Counted from the stretch's first letter, positions 1-11,033 are shown. The stretch is 25,016 nt of DNA from Zygnema cylindricum (GCA_037447655.1 JBBHKE010002628.1:34736-59751); one strand, 5' to 3'. Numbers and translations: made by a program. The notes: generated from the letters alone by a model not told the origin.

Positions 1-12
1 CAAAAGCATTGC

Positions 13-28
13 ATGTGACGCGTCACAT
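13..28. promoter_or_regulatory. Perfect palindrome with paired TGACG motifs
   Basis: The 16 bases read ATGTGACG then its exact reverse complement. It places two TGACG cores, the core bound by plant TGA-class bZIP factors, head to head as TGACGCGTCA. The position about 460 bp upstream of the DGS1 start codon suits a regulatory site, but binding is inference from the motif alone. Confidence 0.35.
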
Positions 29-208
29 TGCATAGCGGATAGGAGATAATGACCGTAACACAAGCCGTCGGTTAGCTTACTACAGTACCGTGTCAGATTT
101 GCGACGCTAATCATGATGTCACGTACTTCCACGATGCCAAAGAGTACAAAGTACAAGAATGTTGGATTATAGGGACAGTACAAAATTTTCATTTTTTTTT
201 GGTTTTTT

Positions 209-350
209 GGTTGACCGTAACCGACCGTTTTTTTTTTCCTGGTGAATCACCCGACCGTAACCGCCCGACCCCCAAAATTTGGCAACCGAATCCGTTCCGG
301 ATCCGGCGCGGGCGGTCGGTTAACGGTCGGTCACGGTTTCGGTTGACCGT
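209..350. repeat. GC-rich inverted repeat of ACCGACCG motifs
   Basis: The arm 251-270 is nearly the reverse complement of 311-330, and 209-229 pairs with part of 322-350. The unit is variants of GACCGTAACCGACCG. Such nested inverted repeats are common in non-autonomous hAT-type elements of plants. I could not define target-site duplications, so the class is only a suggestion. It contrasts strongly in GC content with the AT-rich surroundings. Confidence 0.5.
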
Positions 351-490
351 TTGCGACCTCTGCCAAGTGGCTGCCGAACACAATGCCAGTAATAGAGGAT
401 AGGCGATACGTTACACTGTGCGCAGTGTACGTTACGAAAACACGGAAATGTACTGGAAGTCTGCAACTGTTTGAATTGTTGAGGCAAGCC

Positions 491-3400
491 ATGGCGGCCA
501 TCATCGGCTACTTTTTCAATCCGTCCAAGAGCCGGCCGTCCGACAACGCCGTGTGTCTCCTAACAGAGTTCAAGAGCCTGACGGCCGTCAAGAGTCTCCC
601 GGATGGCGATGCAAGTCAAGCAGACAGGTATGTTGGACCGCATTTCTGAGTTTTTTTTGTTTTTTTGATTTCTCCCGAATAATTTGCAACACTTTCGAAT
701 GTTTCTGTTGCCTATAAAGTTACCAAAACTTGCAAATATTGTAAACTTTAGTCCTAGAAAAGATTTCTATACCAGAGTCAGCTTTTATTATACCCAAGTC
801 TTGGCATTGTTCCCATGTTTTGAACCATTTTCCACACTTGAGTTTTCAAACGTTTCAATACCGTTGATTAACCAGAACTTCAGGACTACACCTTTTATCG
901 ATATTAGCGTTAATGTTTTTTTCGCAATGTACAACACATTCTCTCCGAGAATACTTGTCGGATTATTAATCCGACTGTTGCAACGGAAAGGTGATAATTT
1001 TACCTTTCCATTGGCGATATCCTAACGAAAGAATGATACTTGTGCATAAAGACAAGCTGATTTAAGTCGCGAAAAAAACATTAATGCTAATAGCCATACA
1101 CGGTCTACTGACTCAAAATGGAACCTGGGGCTAATATTCACCCTCCATGCTTTATGTTGCAAGCCATGGAGCTCCAGTCTGCTTTTTTTTTTTATGATTG
1201 TTTCTTTCTTATGCAAAGGCGTGGGGCTTTATCATAGGATAATTACACAGAAGTATTGTACGTTCATATTGAGAGCGAATCATAGCCATACGTACGACCA
1301 CTCAAAAAACTGTACGGATTGTATGGTCTACCCTCAAAACGAGGGTAAGACTTCGATAGTGTAATAACCTTATCTCTCCATTCCTGGTATTTTGAATGCT
1401 CAACTCGTCCTATTTGAAAACTGACGTGTTTACACGATGGAGTAGTTGCATTTAAGAATTTTCCTTCATGTTGAGGGCGAATTGTACAATTTCAGGCCAA
1501 ACTGTGCGTGGAATTAGCCCAGAAACTGTACGAATTGTACAATATAGCCTCAAGATGATGGTTAGTTTACCCTATGACACTCTTCATCAGCATTCATCAG
1601 TTCAATGTTTTTCTGAAAAGAATGAAACTATCTAGACTTTTTTAAGTGCAAAACATCAATTTATTTGGTGTTTATCAAAACATCGAAAATTTGCAGCAAT
1701 ATTTGCTCTAATTCAACAATGATAACTCACTCAGTTACCAATGTGTTCATGCAAACCACACTAGTAGCTGTGAATGTTGCCATTTCTTTGCTAACTTAAA
1801 TCAGCGTTTGTAAACTACATCGCGTATCGTTATTAGCCTCAATGACAGCATATTGGTGCCCTTAAATTATAACCCTCGAACGTAAAATAGTGTCAATGAA
1901 GATAGTTGTTTTATTTCTTAATCTAATTCTTGAAACAGTTCAATACGAGCCACATTATAAGGAACTGAATTAGAATTAACAACACTAACATAAACTCCAC
2001 GGTAATTTTTCTTTGATTCTAATAACGATACACGGTGTGTTATTACAATAGAGTAACAATATTAAGTCCGGGCCACGCTTTTGTCACTAAAATTAATAGT
2101 CTCATTAGTGTAACGTTTGACGTAAAAACACCTGTTGAAAAGCCGTTTCAATGTTTTAGATGTCTTGTTGCTCATTCTGTACCATTATTTGGACAAAAAG
2201 GACTTATCGGACATTTTATACATACGCACAATTCAGAACGGACCTCACACGGATATGTTTCCTCATGAATAATAAGCGAGAATTTGATATGTTTTTCATG
2301 TAGTCCAATGTTTTTTTGTTTATGTTTTTCTTTATGTCTGCAGGTATATTACGGTTCAGGAATGGATTTTTGTGACTTGAAAAAAAAAACACAACTCACG
2401 ATTGATTTAAACAGTAAAAAAGGGTTCAAATGTGGAAATGAGGTTTTCTTGTTGAATTTTTTGTGTTTTGCATTTAAACCCAGCACTTTTCCCATCATCC
2501 GATACTCTCTCCCATCGTCCGATATCCTCTCTCATCGTCCGACACCCTCTCCAATCATTTGACACCATGAATGCATGTATGCATTCTGCACTTGTACTGA
2601 CTGCAGAGGCGGCCACGTGGCAGCAGGGAGCTTGCAGAGCTGCGTGCAGACTCATTGGACGCGTTGGAAGGCACGGCGCAGAGCCTCCTGGCGGCAGTGC
2701 ACCTGACAGCCAAGCATCTCACTTTCTGGCAGGCCAAGGCAGAGGTGAGACTTTTGAAAACTTCAAAAACTTTGAAAAATCTTGGAGCTGGCCTTTGCTG
2801 CCTTTTTTTTTCCAGGATTGAAAGGAAGGAAGAAAATCTTCACGGCAGTTTGATTTGGACAGCTGTTATTCCTTCAGCATGAGCGATCTCATATAAAAAG
2901 CTTGCGGGTTTGGCCTTTGCTCCCTTTTACTTCCAGGGTTGAATCAAAGAATGGAAATCGTTTAGATGTACTTAATTTTTTTTTATTTTTTTTCAAATGT
3001 GTAGTTACAAGGCTCGTCTATGGTGATTCTTTATAGTTAAAATTGTTGCCAGGAGTGGTCCTTTTCGTGAGCTCTTGAGCTCCCCCCCTTTTTTTCTAAG
3101 TGTTTTCTATATTAGTGGATTCTTCAAATCAGTTTTTTTCTTTTTTCCTTTTTTTTTTCAATTCAAACATTCGAGTGTTTGTCATCTCGGATTATGTCTG
3201 CAGGGCCTACCTCAAAAGAAGCTCCGCACAATGATACTGGAAAGAGGCCCTTGGGAGTTTTTTGTCAGTATGGCCCAAATTTTGAAGCGAGCATTGTCTC
3301 CTAGTACAAGCAGAATGTCGCTCATGGATCTTGCATCTGTCGCTATTCATGAGAGAGTCACATTGTTAACTCTCCTGAAAGATCGCCTTGCCACAGCTCT

Positions 3401-6400
3401 TGGAAAGGTACAGTTTTGAAAACCGAAGAATCACTTTTTGAGCATGTCTTTTCGATAATGGATACCTTCGTATCATTCACATTGTCAGAAACACGGTTTA
3501 TAACTCAGGTTTCTTTCTTAAACAGCAAGACCGACTCAACGCCTTTGGACATCTTCTTATGAGATTGACCATACGTTACTTCTCATGATCCATTTTATCT
3601 CAACTAAGCAAATTATGTAGGGTGTAAAATGTGTGTTTGTTTCTGGTTGCCGCTTGTTTTGGGACTTGGTCAAGTAATTTATTTCTGCCAGTGTTTCAAG
3701 TGATAGTGTTTCTTACAGAGAATCGGTTGATTCTAGAAGCCTCAAGTAGAAGAAAGATGTTTTCGATCTTTAACTACTGATTCAATAAGATTGTGCATAA
3801 GAGTATTAGAGTATGCATTGCTGGCAAATGCATCCATGGCTTCTGGCATTTTTCCTTATTTGAGGTCATGGTACGTTAAGGTAACGAATCTTTGGCATGC
3901 GGGTCACTTGGTGGTGTTGTTATGCATAGTTGGTTCAGTTGAAGTGTCCCTTCCTTTAAGCTTTTGGCTTTTATGTGATCTCGGTGTGCAGATAAATTGT
4001 AAGCCAGACATGTTCAATTTGTAGAGGTTGTGGTTGAGGTTGTGGTTGTTCATATTGTGTCCATGAAGAAGTGAAAGGCCCAGCTTCCATGTATATCCTT
4101 TCCTATGCAAATTCATAACATCCTTGAAGCTGAACAAGTACAGCATTAGCAGGATGCCTGGACAAATATTTCTTCCTTGTCTCAGATGTGTATACCTTTT
4201 TTCTTCAATGAATCCAGTAGTCAATTGACTCGTTGAGATGTTTTACGTGCTTCAGATATACTGTCGAGTAGACACCCTGGCTATGGCGACGGACAGAGGG
4301 GAGCTTGCTCTACTTGATACATTGGCTTCTGTTCACAGGGCATTACAAGATCTCGAAGGTCATTATGATCTCCCGAAGGTCTGTTTTCTTTTTCTTTTTT
4401 CCTCAGGGGAACCATTGGATTTAAAAATCTGAGGACATTGCGGGCGTTTCTTTATTCGATGTTAACTTGCCGAGGCTCACATATTGTTGTGGTTTTAATG
4501 AAAGACCACGGGCCCTGGGTAACTGGGAGCAGATAACAAGTGCAGATAGTGGAAGCGGTATAGCTCCATCATCAATCTTACTAGAACTAAAAGGATTACC
4601 TTCTCCTAAGGAAAAAGGCAGTCGGAGTGCAATTGATGGGAAGAAGCAGATTGGGCAGGCTCTAGAGCTTTTGGCCGATGATGTTTACAGGGTGAACGAG
4701 TGGGTGACATTATTGGTAATTTGACAGCCCCTTTCTTTGTCCTCACTAGGGGTAAGTTGCTCCTAGTCAGTGGGCACGACATTGATTTTTTTTGCTATAT
4801 CGGTTTTATGTAATCACTGGAGTGAAAGCAAATGCGCACATTAGTTCAATTCCTTCGTTTTGTAAATGTGTTATTCTAATGATTTGAAATTCGGGGATGA
4901 ACCGAAGTGGTAGTTTGTTCTAGGGCACACATTCTTTTACATCGCTGTTAAATTCAGTAACTATGGCTCCTCGAATATTGTTTAGGTTTTATGTAATCTT
5001 TTGGGACAGGATAACTGAAATAGTCTTGACTGCTGATATGAATGGTCGATTCTCTTGAGGTCCTTAAAAAGCGATTTTTTTCTGGTTCTTCCCCGTAGAA
5101 ATAGGTGAAGTTCTTTAGGACAGCTGTCATCGTTGTGGCACTCGTTATTTTACAGGTATCTCACTATCGACGTCCACGAAAAGCTGCGAGACTTTGGGTT
5201 CAGTACACAGCTGCAGGTGTGGGCCTGGCAATGGTGTCCAGCTGGCTCATTCGCCACAGCAGATTGAGTGGAAGTAGTGATTTGGAGAGGTGGGTCAAAG
5301 AAGGCAAAGATGCGACAGTTACTTTCTATCGAGAACATGCCCTTGCTCCTGTAAGTTCTTCACTCTCGAGTAAGAGAACATTTACTGTCCGATGTTTCCC
5401 TTTGCCGCTTTGACTTTCAGAGAGAAGTGTTGCACTGGTGGAATGGGATGCTGTGACCGTGCGGAAACTAAGGAGCTATCAGCTTTTTTGGGGCCGTTTT
5501 CTTACTTTTTTTCTCGTGAGGGCAGTCCTTTACCGGTTGAAGAGGTTTGGATGGTGATGCTTAGCTGGACCTTTTGTCTGGTGAGATTGAGTTTGGGTTG
5601 GTAAGTGTCAAATTGGAAGCGATGATATAGGAGGTTACAAAATTGCTTGGGACACGATGTTTTAAAGACTTGTGTCTATCTTCCTCGCCATTTTTTTGGC
5701 AGCATGTGTCTTCTTGCTCTAAGTTTTGGTTCTATCTAGGTTAATCTTTTCGTCAGAACAATGGTATTAGAACGGTGAGCCAAGTTTATGGAGAGCTAGC
5801 AACTCAGTTAGGTGGCAGTTTGTACACAGTAACGGAAAAAGAAAAAAGTTTGCAACATACTTTCAAACTTTATGTTCGAGCTATTGAGATGTGCTGGGTT
5901 TTCAATTATAGTGACAATGTCTGTGGTTAATTCTTTGACTGGGATTAACTTGCAGCTTATGCAAATTCGGGATGATGTGCTTCAAACTTTCCGGCGAAGA
6001 CCAAGCGGTAGTGCAGAGGCTGATGTCGTCCATTTGACCGCAGAATCATTGAGGAGGTAATATCGTATTAAAATATGGTATTAAAGTCATTGCCATGGCC
6101 TCAGTCAGCATCGAAATGTTACTTGAGTTTCATTGGAGGCACTGTCTTGGAGCAGGAAACACACTGTAAAATTCTCTTATTTGCATGCCTGAATCGAGAA
6201 ACTGGTTTTGTTTGACTTTTCAGCCGTGATGCGTCTTGACTGTGTGTTACGCGGTTTGACGGTTTTTGGGGTACCAGAATGCTCGTAGAATTTGCTCAGC
6301 AGGTATCCAAAGCAGAGTTGAACCAGCCCATTTCAGACAAGGAGTTGATGGAGATTATGATGAGCAAGTATGAGAAGGAAGTGGCACATCCTCTACAAAG

Positions 6401-8855
6401 CCTCGTAGGAGGAGAATTGGCACGTGCCATGCTCATCCAGGTGATTTAACCGCCTCGCTCCCATCCACGAGTTTCAAGTAATTGATGGAAATTACTTTTT
6501 CCGTGGTTGCTGTCTCATTTGCCCAATTTATTCTGTTCCCTGTTCCTTTCTGGCAGTGAAACGTTTCTCTTTTGAATAGTTTATAGTATGTTGGCCTGCC
6601 TTGACGTCGTTTTGAGGAAGAAAGAGGCTGACAAGCATGTGGTTATGCCTGCAGGTTCAAAAACTGAAGCTGGACATAGAAACGTGAGCCTTGCCCTGTT
6701 TTACATTGGCGCCAAAGCAGTGGGGGGTTTGTCGGTTGACTTGCCGAGGCTGTTTTGCAGGAAGCCACCTCCTAGGTGCGCATTTATGTCGCCACAGAAG
6801 AACTGGTAGCACGATTTCTTAGTGTTGGGGTAGGGCGGGATCCCAAGAGTTGATGAAATGCCATCGTGGGAATCGATCGCATTTCATCAACCTCACTTTT
6901 TTCTTAGGATAGTGTTGTCGATGTCTAAGAGCACAGGTCTGTGCTCAACGTGGGCATTTCCTTTATTATTTTTAGGATGTGAGTGGTGTTTCTCCTTGCT
7001 ATTGCTATCCATGTCGGCGATAGTGGGCCAATGGGTAATCGGAATAAGTGGAAATTGCAGGGCCTTGCTGGAGCTTGACCAAATCCTTCGAGCGAATGAA
7101 ATCAATTTTGCTGTCCTTGCGGCTCTGCCTGCTCTCCTGGTCACGACTGGCCTTGTGAGCCTCGTGCGGCAATTTTCTCTCTATCAGGTCCTTGATTCCT
7201 TCCTCTTTTTCTCCCTAATCTCTCCATCCCTCTTCTTCTCCTTTCCTCCATCTCACCATCTGTCCTTTCTTCAGCTTTCACTGTTCCTCTCTACCTCTCT
7301 TGCTTTCTGTATACCCTGCTTTTTCAACGTCTGCTTCCCGTCTATATGCACCTCACCCATTCTCACTCACCTTCTTCTCACTCTTGTTCGTACTCTTCTG
7401 CCTGAATATGCAGCAAGGGAGAGGAAGAGAAGGGCGTGGCCGGGCAGCTCATCTGATACGGCGGATGCTCATGGCAGATGTGGAACGAATCCTTATGGAG
7501 TCACAAATCAATGTGAGTTTATAATCAATGAATGATGAACAGCATTCAATCAATAGTGTGTGTTTCAATCAATGTGAATAGTTTATTGCTGGAAGGGGAA
7601 TGTTTGTCAAAAGGACGAAGTCGCCCTCCGCCAAAATCTCACCAAGTACAGCTGTCTTTAATACTATCTGTCACCTCACCTTCCTCCGTCAGAGATGTTG
7701 ATCCTAGGTCTACCCCTCTTAAAGCTTTTTCGTCACTATTGAAGATGGTCAAAAGCGTGGCTTTAATCTCGTACTTTTTCATCTGCGCTTGTCATTACTG
7801 TGCTTGTGTTTCTCCAAAAACTGTGGGAAAGTGTTGTTTCTATTGCAAATCCAGTATCTACTAGTTTTTCCACAGAATGTCAGGTAGGTCCTTTTACTAA
7901 AAACTACACACAGCAAAACGAAGACTGCTGGTAAGCTTCGGTTATTTTGTCTTTTAGGTTTTTCTTGCTTGTACTTTCCAAGCCAGTTTCTTGTAGTCAA
8001 TACTGAAAAAAAAAATCGGTCCTTCAAAAATACTGATGCTACTTCAGACACACAATAACCTTCTCAGCAATAACCACTTTCAAATGCAATTTGCATCCAA
8101 AGAATTTAAGTGAAGGGCAATTGTGAGGTATGGTAAGGCAATGTTAGAGAAGACCTGAAGATGAATGAATGGTGATTCCACCTTTGATGTTGGTGGTGGA
8201 TTTATCAGAAGGATAATGAGGACAGCTTAAGCCCTCGGCAGACGGGACTTCTATTATACTCTCTCCACAAGCTTCACAAGTCGGTGCAGAGGCACGCCCA
8301 GAGCCTTGGAGAGTGGTCTAGGTATGGAAAACCCTTAAAGCCCTTAAAAACCTAAAAAACTCTTAACTCAGTTTGATGCAGTAAAGTTTTTGGTCCACAG
8401 TTTTGCGAGCAGATTTGGCATCTGTGATACTGTATCTTTGGACCTGCCCTTGGGGCAGTCTTTTGATGGGGAAATTTTAAAAGAAATCTTCCAGTTTTGG
8501 CATGTGAGTTACAGCTTGACTGGCTTAAAAACCCTGACAGGTTATTTTGAAGATATCACATGTGGGAGTTGTTGGGATTTCAACAATTTATTGCGTAATT
8601 GTGGCGATCCCATGTCGGATGTTTTCACAGAACTCCAGAAGGAAAAACCTACCAAAGAGCTCTACTAAATGCATTTAATTCTCTGTAATTGCTGACGTGT
8701 GAATGTGTGTTTGTCATTTGTGACTTTTGTACAGGCTTCAAGTAGACCTTTCTGACCTGGCAAATCCACGTCTGGACACACAGTATAAGCTGGCGATCAC
8801 GGCGAGGATGGAGCGAATATATGATAGTTTTGTTCCTCTTCCCACGCTCACATAG
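491..8855 (+). CDS. DGS1: DGS1/NCA2-family mitochondrial outer-membrane protein, 13 exons
   Basis: Exons: 491-627, 2609-2744, 3204-3407, 4256-4378, 4533-4715, 5156-5350, 5956-6056, 6278-6440, 6655-6683, 7061-7187, 7414-7512, 8209-8321, 8735-8855. All introns are GT-AG, all phases agree, and the spliced frame encodes 576 aa. The protein resembles Arabidopsis DGS1 (about 600 aa) along its length. Recognisable blocks are MILERGP near residue 102, YRRPRKAARLWVQYT before the first membrane segment (about 275-292), KYEKEVAHPLQSLVGGELAR (about 390-410), VQKLKLDIETALLELDQILR (415-434), a second membrane segment (about 440-460), GRGREGRGR (about 468-476) and a C-terminus containing LDTQYKLAITARMERIYD. 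In this family the plant protein sits in the mitochondrial outer membrane and is linked to galactolipid and lipid homeostasis; yeast Nca2 affects ATP6/ATP8 expression. The ATG at 491 has a strong context (gccATGg); an in-frame ATG at 383 would add 36 residues. Exon 1 and the exon 2 acceptor (2609 or 2627) are the least certain parts, because that end is poorly conserved. Confidence 0.92.
1265..1350. repeat. Palindromic repeat, copy 1
   Basis: Starts ATTGAGAGCGAAT and ends with GATTGTATGGTCTACCCTCAA, so its ends are imperfect inverted repeats (TTGAG/CTCAA). It shares its order of motifs, including ACTGTACGGATTGTA, with the element at 1466-1566. Confidence 0.5.
1466..1566. repeat. Palindromic repeat, copy 2
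   Basis: Ends are inverted repeats of about 20 bp: TTGAGGGCGAATTGTACAAT on the left and the complement of TTGAGGCTATATTGTACAAT on the right. It contains ACTGTACGAATTGTACAAT and resembles the element at 1265-1350, starting about 200 bp downstream of it. Confidence 0.55.
1817..2038. mobile_element. MITE-like element in DGS1 intron 1
   Basis: Left end 1817-1836 (ACATCGCGTATCGTTATTAG) and right end 2019-2038 are inverted repeats matching at 18 of 20 positions. The inside is AT-rich and non-coding. Its interior (TCAATGACA..., CCTTAAATT..., GTGTCAATGA) is shared with the element at 13567-13789, and its terminus is related to those at 10791, 15349 and 17479. A non-autonomous DNA transposon is the best reading. 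Confidence 0.6.
2491..2566. repeat. 20-bp tandem repeat, 3.8 copies
   Basis: Units begin at 2491, 2511, 2531 and 2551 with the pattern CCCATCRTCCGATAYYCTCT. The array is pyrimidine-rich and ends about 40 bp before the exon 2 acceptor of DGS1, so it extends the polypyrimidine tract. Confidence 0.8.
2781..2960. repeat. Tandem duplication inside DGS1 intron 2
   Basis: Segments 2781-2840 and 2901-2960 align at a 120-bp spacing: TGGCCTTTGCTSCCTTTT then TTCCAGGRTTGAA. Each copy contains a good decoy 3' splice site (TTCCAG), upstream of the acceptor actually inferred at 3203. Confidence 0.6.
8390..8668 (+). other. Unassigned open frame inside DGS1 intron 12
   Basis: A 92-codon frame fills most of the intron 8322-8734. 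It starts at a GTG, not an ATG, just before an acceptor-like CCACAG. The translation is unremarkable and I recognise no domain. It would not fit the phase needed between exons 12 and 13, and the conserved C-terminus of DGS1 is continuous without it. It is probably a chance frame, possibly a relic. Confidence 0.2.
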
Positions 8856-10212
8856 TTTTTTTTCCCCATCACCTTTTTGTAAAGTTTCCACGGTGTGACT
8901 GTGGTGGAGAGTTATAGCTCAAATTTTGGTTTCCAAGTTTTGAATTTGATTAATTTTTCTGGGGGGAAGTAATTGCTTTACTCGCCTTGGCATATGTCCT
9001 TTTTGTGAAATTTTGTGTGTATTTTCGATTGCGGTTCCTACCAGAACGGTGTGGCTAGTCATAGAGAGTTGGGTGAGTGATTAAATGAAGACCACGGTGT
9101 AGAGTGAACCGTTGTAGTGTTATATTTTATCTCCACCCTCTTGACACTATCAAGAGCCACAGAAGTGAAGAGATAACCGTAACATCCACTCCTATGAACC
9201 AAAAATAAGTCGGGTATTGGCTACTTGAACTGCTTTAATCCTCTTGACTCTGGTTCGAACCCTGTAAGTTGCAGCTAAAAAAAGTTCAACGCCCAAATTC
9301 CAACAAAATAACTATTGAACCACTCTAGAGTTCAGCAGGGTGTGGATGTTGCGGTACAGGTGAGAGTAGGAGTATTGGAGTCACGCGTCAATGAATTCGT
9401 CCATCATTGTTAGAGTTAAAACATTTTCCGGGCAGTCAAAAGTCATTTAACCTTGTGATCGACCGTTAGATTTGTATTTCTGAGGCAATTAATCGAAAAA
9501 TAACAGTCTTATCCTTCACGAAAAAATGTGGAAGGACTCAATGTACGTAGACTGTGAATCGCCATTAGTGTTAATAACATTCATTTTGTGTCAGTCTTTT
9601 TGGGCCCTCCAACATAAACTGTAGTTCATAGTACTGATGTTTGTTTTTCAATGCAAATTTGCTAAGCAACCCAAAGTTGTTCATGTGGCTGAGACTTAAA
9701 TATGAATGAATAACACCAAAGAAAAACCCAGCATTATGTACCTCTCAGCGGTTGTAGAGATTCACCATATATTGGCACCAAGGTATTGTCGTGTGATGTG
9801 AATCGGGTCATTGTATGCCCCAATTTTGCAGAAGGGCTAGGTGTGTGATGTGACGAGACCGTGACCGTCACAATATCTAACAAACATCATGCCCACGCTT
9901 CTATAGCCGGGGGATTACCCATCCACTACGATGAAGCCTTGTAGCATTGATATAAACTGTTATGTCATGTCAGAAAAGCGAGACATCCAAATGCTACAAT
10001 TTCACGTGGATGTCGTTTTCACAATCTGGCCGTCGATTGTTAGGAGTTACTAATACTCGATAGTGTTGTCATGACCATGTATTGGCCATAAGAATGGTTA
10101 ACCTAATGTCTACTCACCTTACTTCTGAGGGAAGAAAGTGCTTTGCCAAAATAAAGCAGACTATAAGGTGTCCTAGACTGTATAAATATACACCAATCTC
10201 TCGAAAGATATG

Positions 10213-10625
10213 TTAATCCTTGTTTTTGGCTTCTCAAGTTGTGAGATGTCATGAGTACCTGGCATTTTCACGAAATCTAGACAATTTGTACAATTTGTCT
10301 TTTATGTGTGTCTAACCAGTTTCTCATCACTTGGATAATTCATTTGTCATGACAGCTTTAACATAGTGGCTAAATTAAAACACAAGGCCATAAAATAACC
10401 TATTCTAGCTGAACATATACCAAAGCCTATAGGAAGCAACTTGAATCCACATTTTTGGCTGCTCAAGCTCTATCGAGGTGACGTGACTATCCTACCGTTT
10501 TCTGGAAATGAAGACAATATTTAGGCATAACGTCTCTGGTCTGTAATGGTAATCCATATTTTTGGCCTCTTGAACTCCGAACTACAGTAGATGTCATGGG
10601 CATCTGATCAGAGAAACCTAGACGA
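10213..10625. repeat. Three degenerate copies of a roughly 75-bp unit
   Basis: Copies at 10213-10284, 10442-10517 and 10549-10625 share AATCC, then TTTTTGGC, then a CTCAAG-type motif, a GATGTCATG-type motif and an ending near TAGACAA. They are diverged and unevenly spaced, so this looks like an old tandem array or the inside of a decayed element. Confidence 0.4.
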
Positions 10626-10777
10626 GCTCTACTGTAGTAGTCAAAAGAGCTCAAACGCGGTCGCTAACGCGTGCTATTTTGCGGGTGAAAACCTCTTATG
10701 TTTCTCATTGGAGAAGCCCGGGAGCTACAAGTACAGGAAGTTTCTGTGTCCACGTGTCGGATAGAATGGATTGCTGA

Positions 10778-11033
10778 AAGTACAGAACTCTACAGTACAC
10801 CGCCAATCGCTATTAGCGTGTAGGTTTGATTAGCGTATACTATTATTTAGCGTGGTGTACGCTAATTGGGAATTTGGAAATTTTGGAAGAAATCGATTAC
10901 TCTAATTAGGAATTAGGGCTTTTTTTAAATAGTGTGGATAATTCTATTTGAGAATAAAAAAAAAAAAAGCGGGACGGGATTAGCGTACACAACGCTAATA
11001 GCGATTGGCGGTGTACTGTACAGTACTGTACTT
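10778..11033. mobile_element. MITE-like element with long terminal inverted repeats
   Basis: Left arm 10791-10819 and right arm 10992-11020 are perfect 29-bp inverted repeats (TACAGTACACCGCCAATCGC then TATTAGCGT). The pairing continues outward to about 10778 and 11033 with two mismatches. The interior is AT-rich with several TTAGCGTA motifs and no coding frame. The perfect arms suggest recent movement. The ends relate to those of the elements at 15349 and 17479. Confidence 0.8.

Larger units (their letters stand above)
1..490. other. Upstream region of the DGS1 gene
   Basis: No gene seen. It contains a perfect 16-bp palindrome at 13-28, an ACGT core near 121-125, T-rich tracts (191-208, 227-237) and a GC-rich inverted repeat (209-350). 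The 5' UTR and promoter of DGS1 presumably lie here, but no clear TATA box or transcript start can be chosen. Short open frames on both strands across 189-402 follow from the GC-rich repeat and have no recognisable protein features. Confidence 0.5.
628..2608 (+). other. Large first intron of DGS1, repeat-bearing
   Basis: At about 2 kb this is the longest intron in the gene. It contains a pair of palindromic elements (1265-1350, 1466-1566), a terminal-inverted-repeat element (1817-2038) and a 20-bp tandem repeat (2491-2566) next to the acceptor. Open frames at 684-1025, 2035-2268 and 2284-2562 show no domain or splice-consistent role and are taken as chance. Confidence 0.6.

Noticed and set aside
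383-490. Start of DGS1 at the upstream in-frame ATG (383)
   Set aside because: The context is weaker than at 491 and the added 36 residues have no recognisable conservation. It remains possible.
8390-8668. 92-codon frame in DGS1 intron 12 as a separate gene or exon
   Set aside because: It lacks an ATG at its start and a recognisable domain, does not fit exon phase, and is within the length expected by chance.
9210-9275. tRNA gene around the B-box-like sequence
   Set aside because: The T stem has mismatches and the acceptor ends are not complementary, so no cloverleaf forms.
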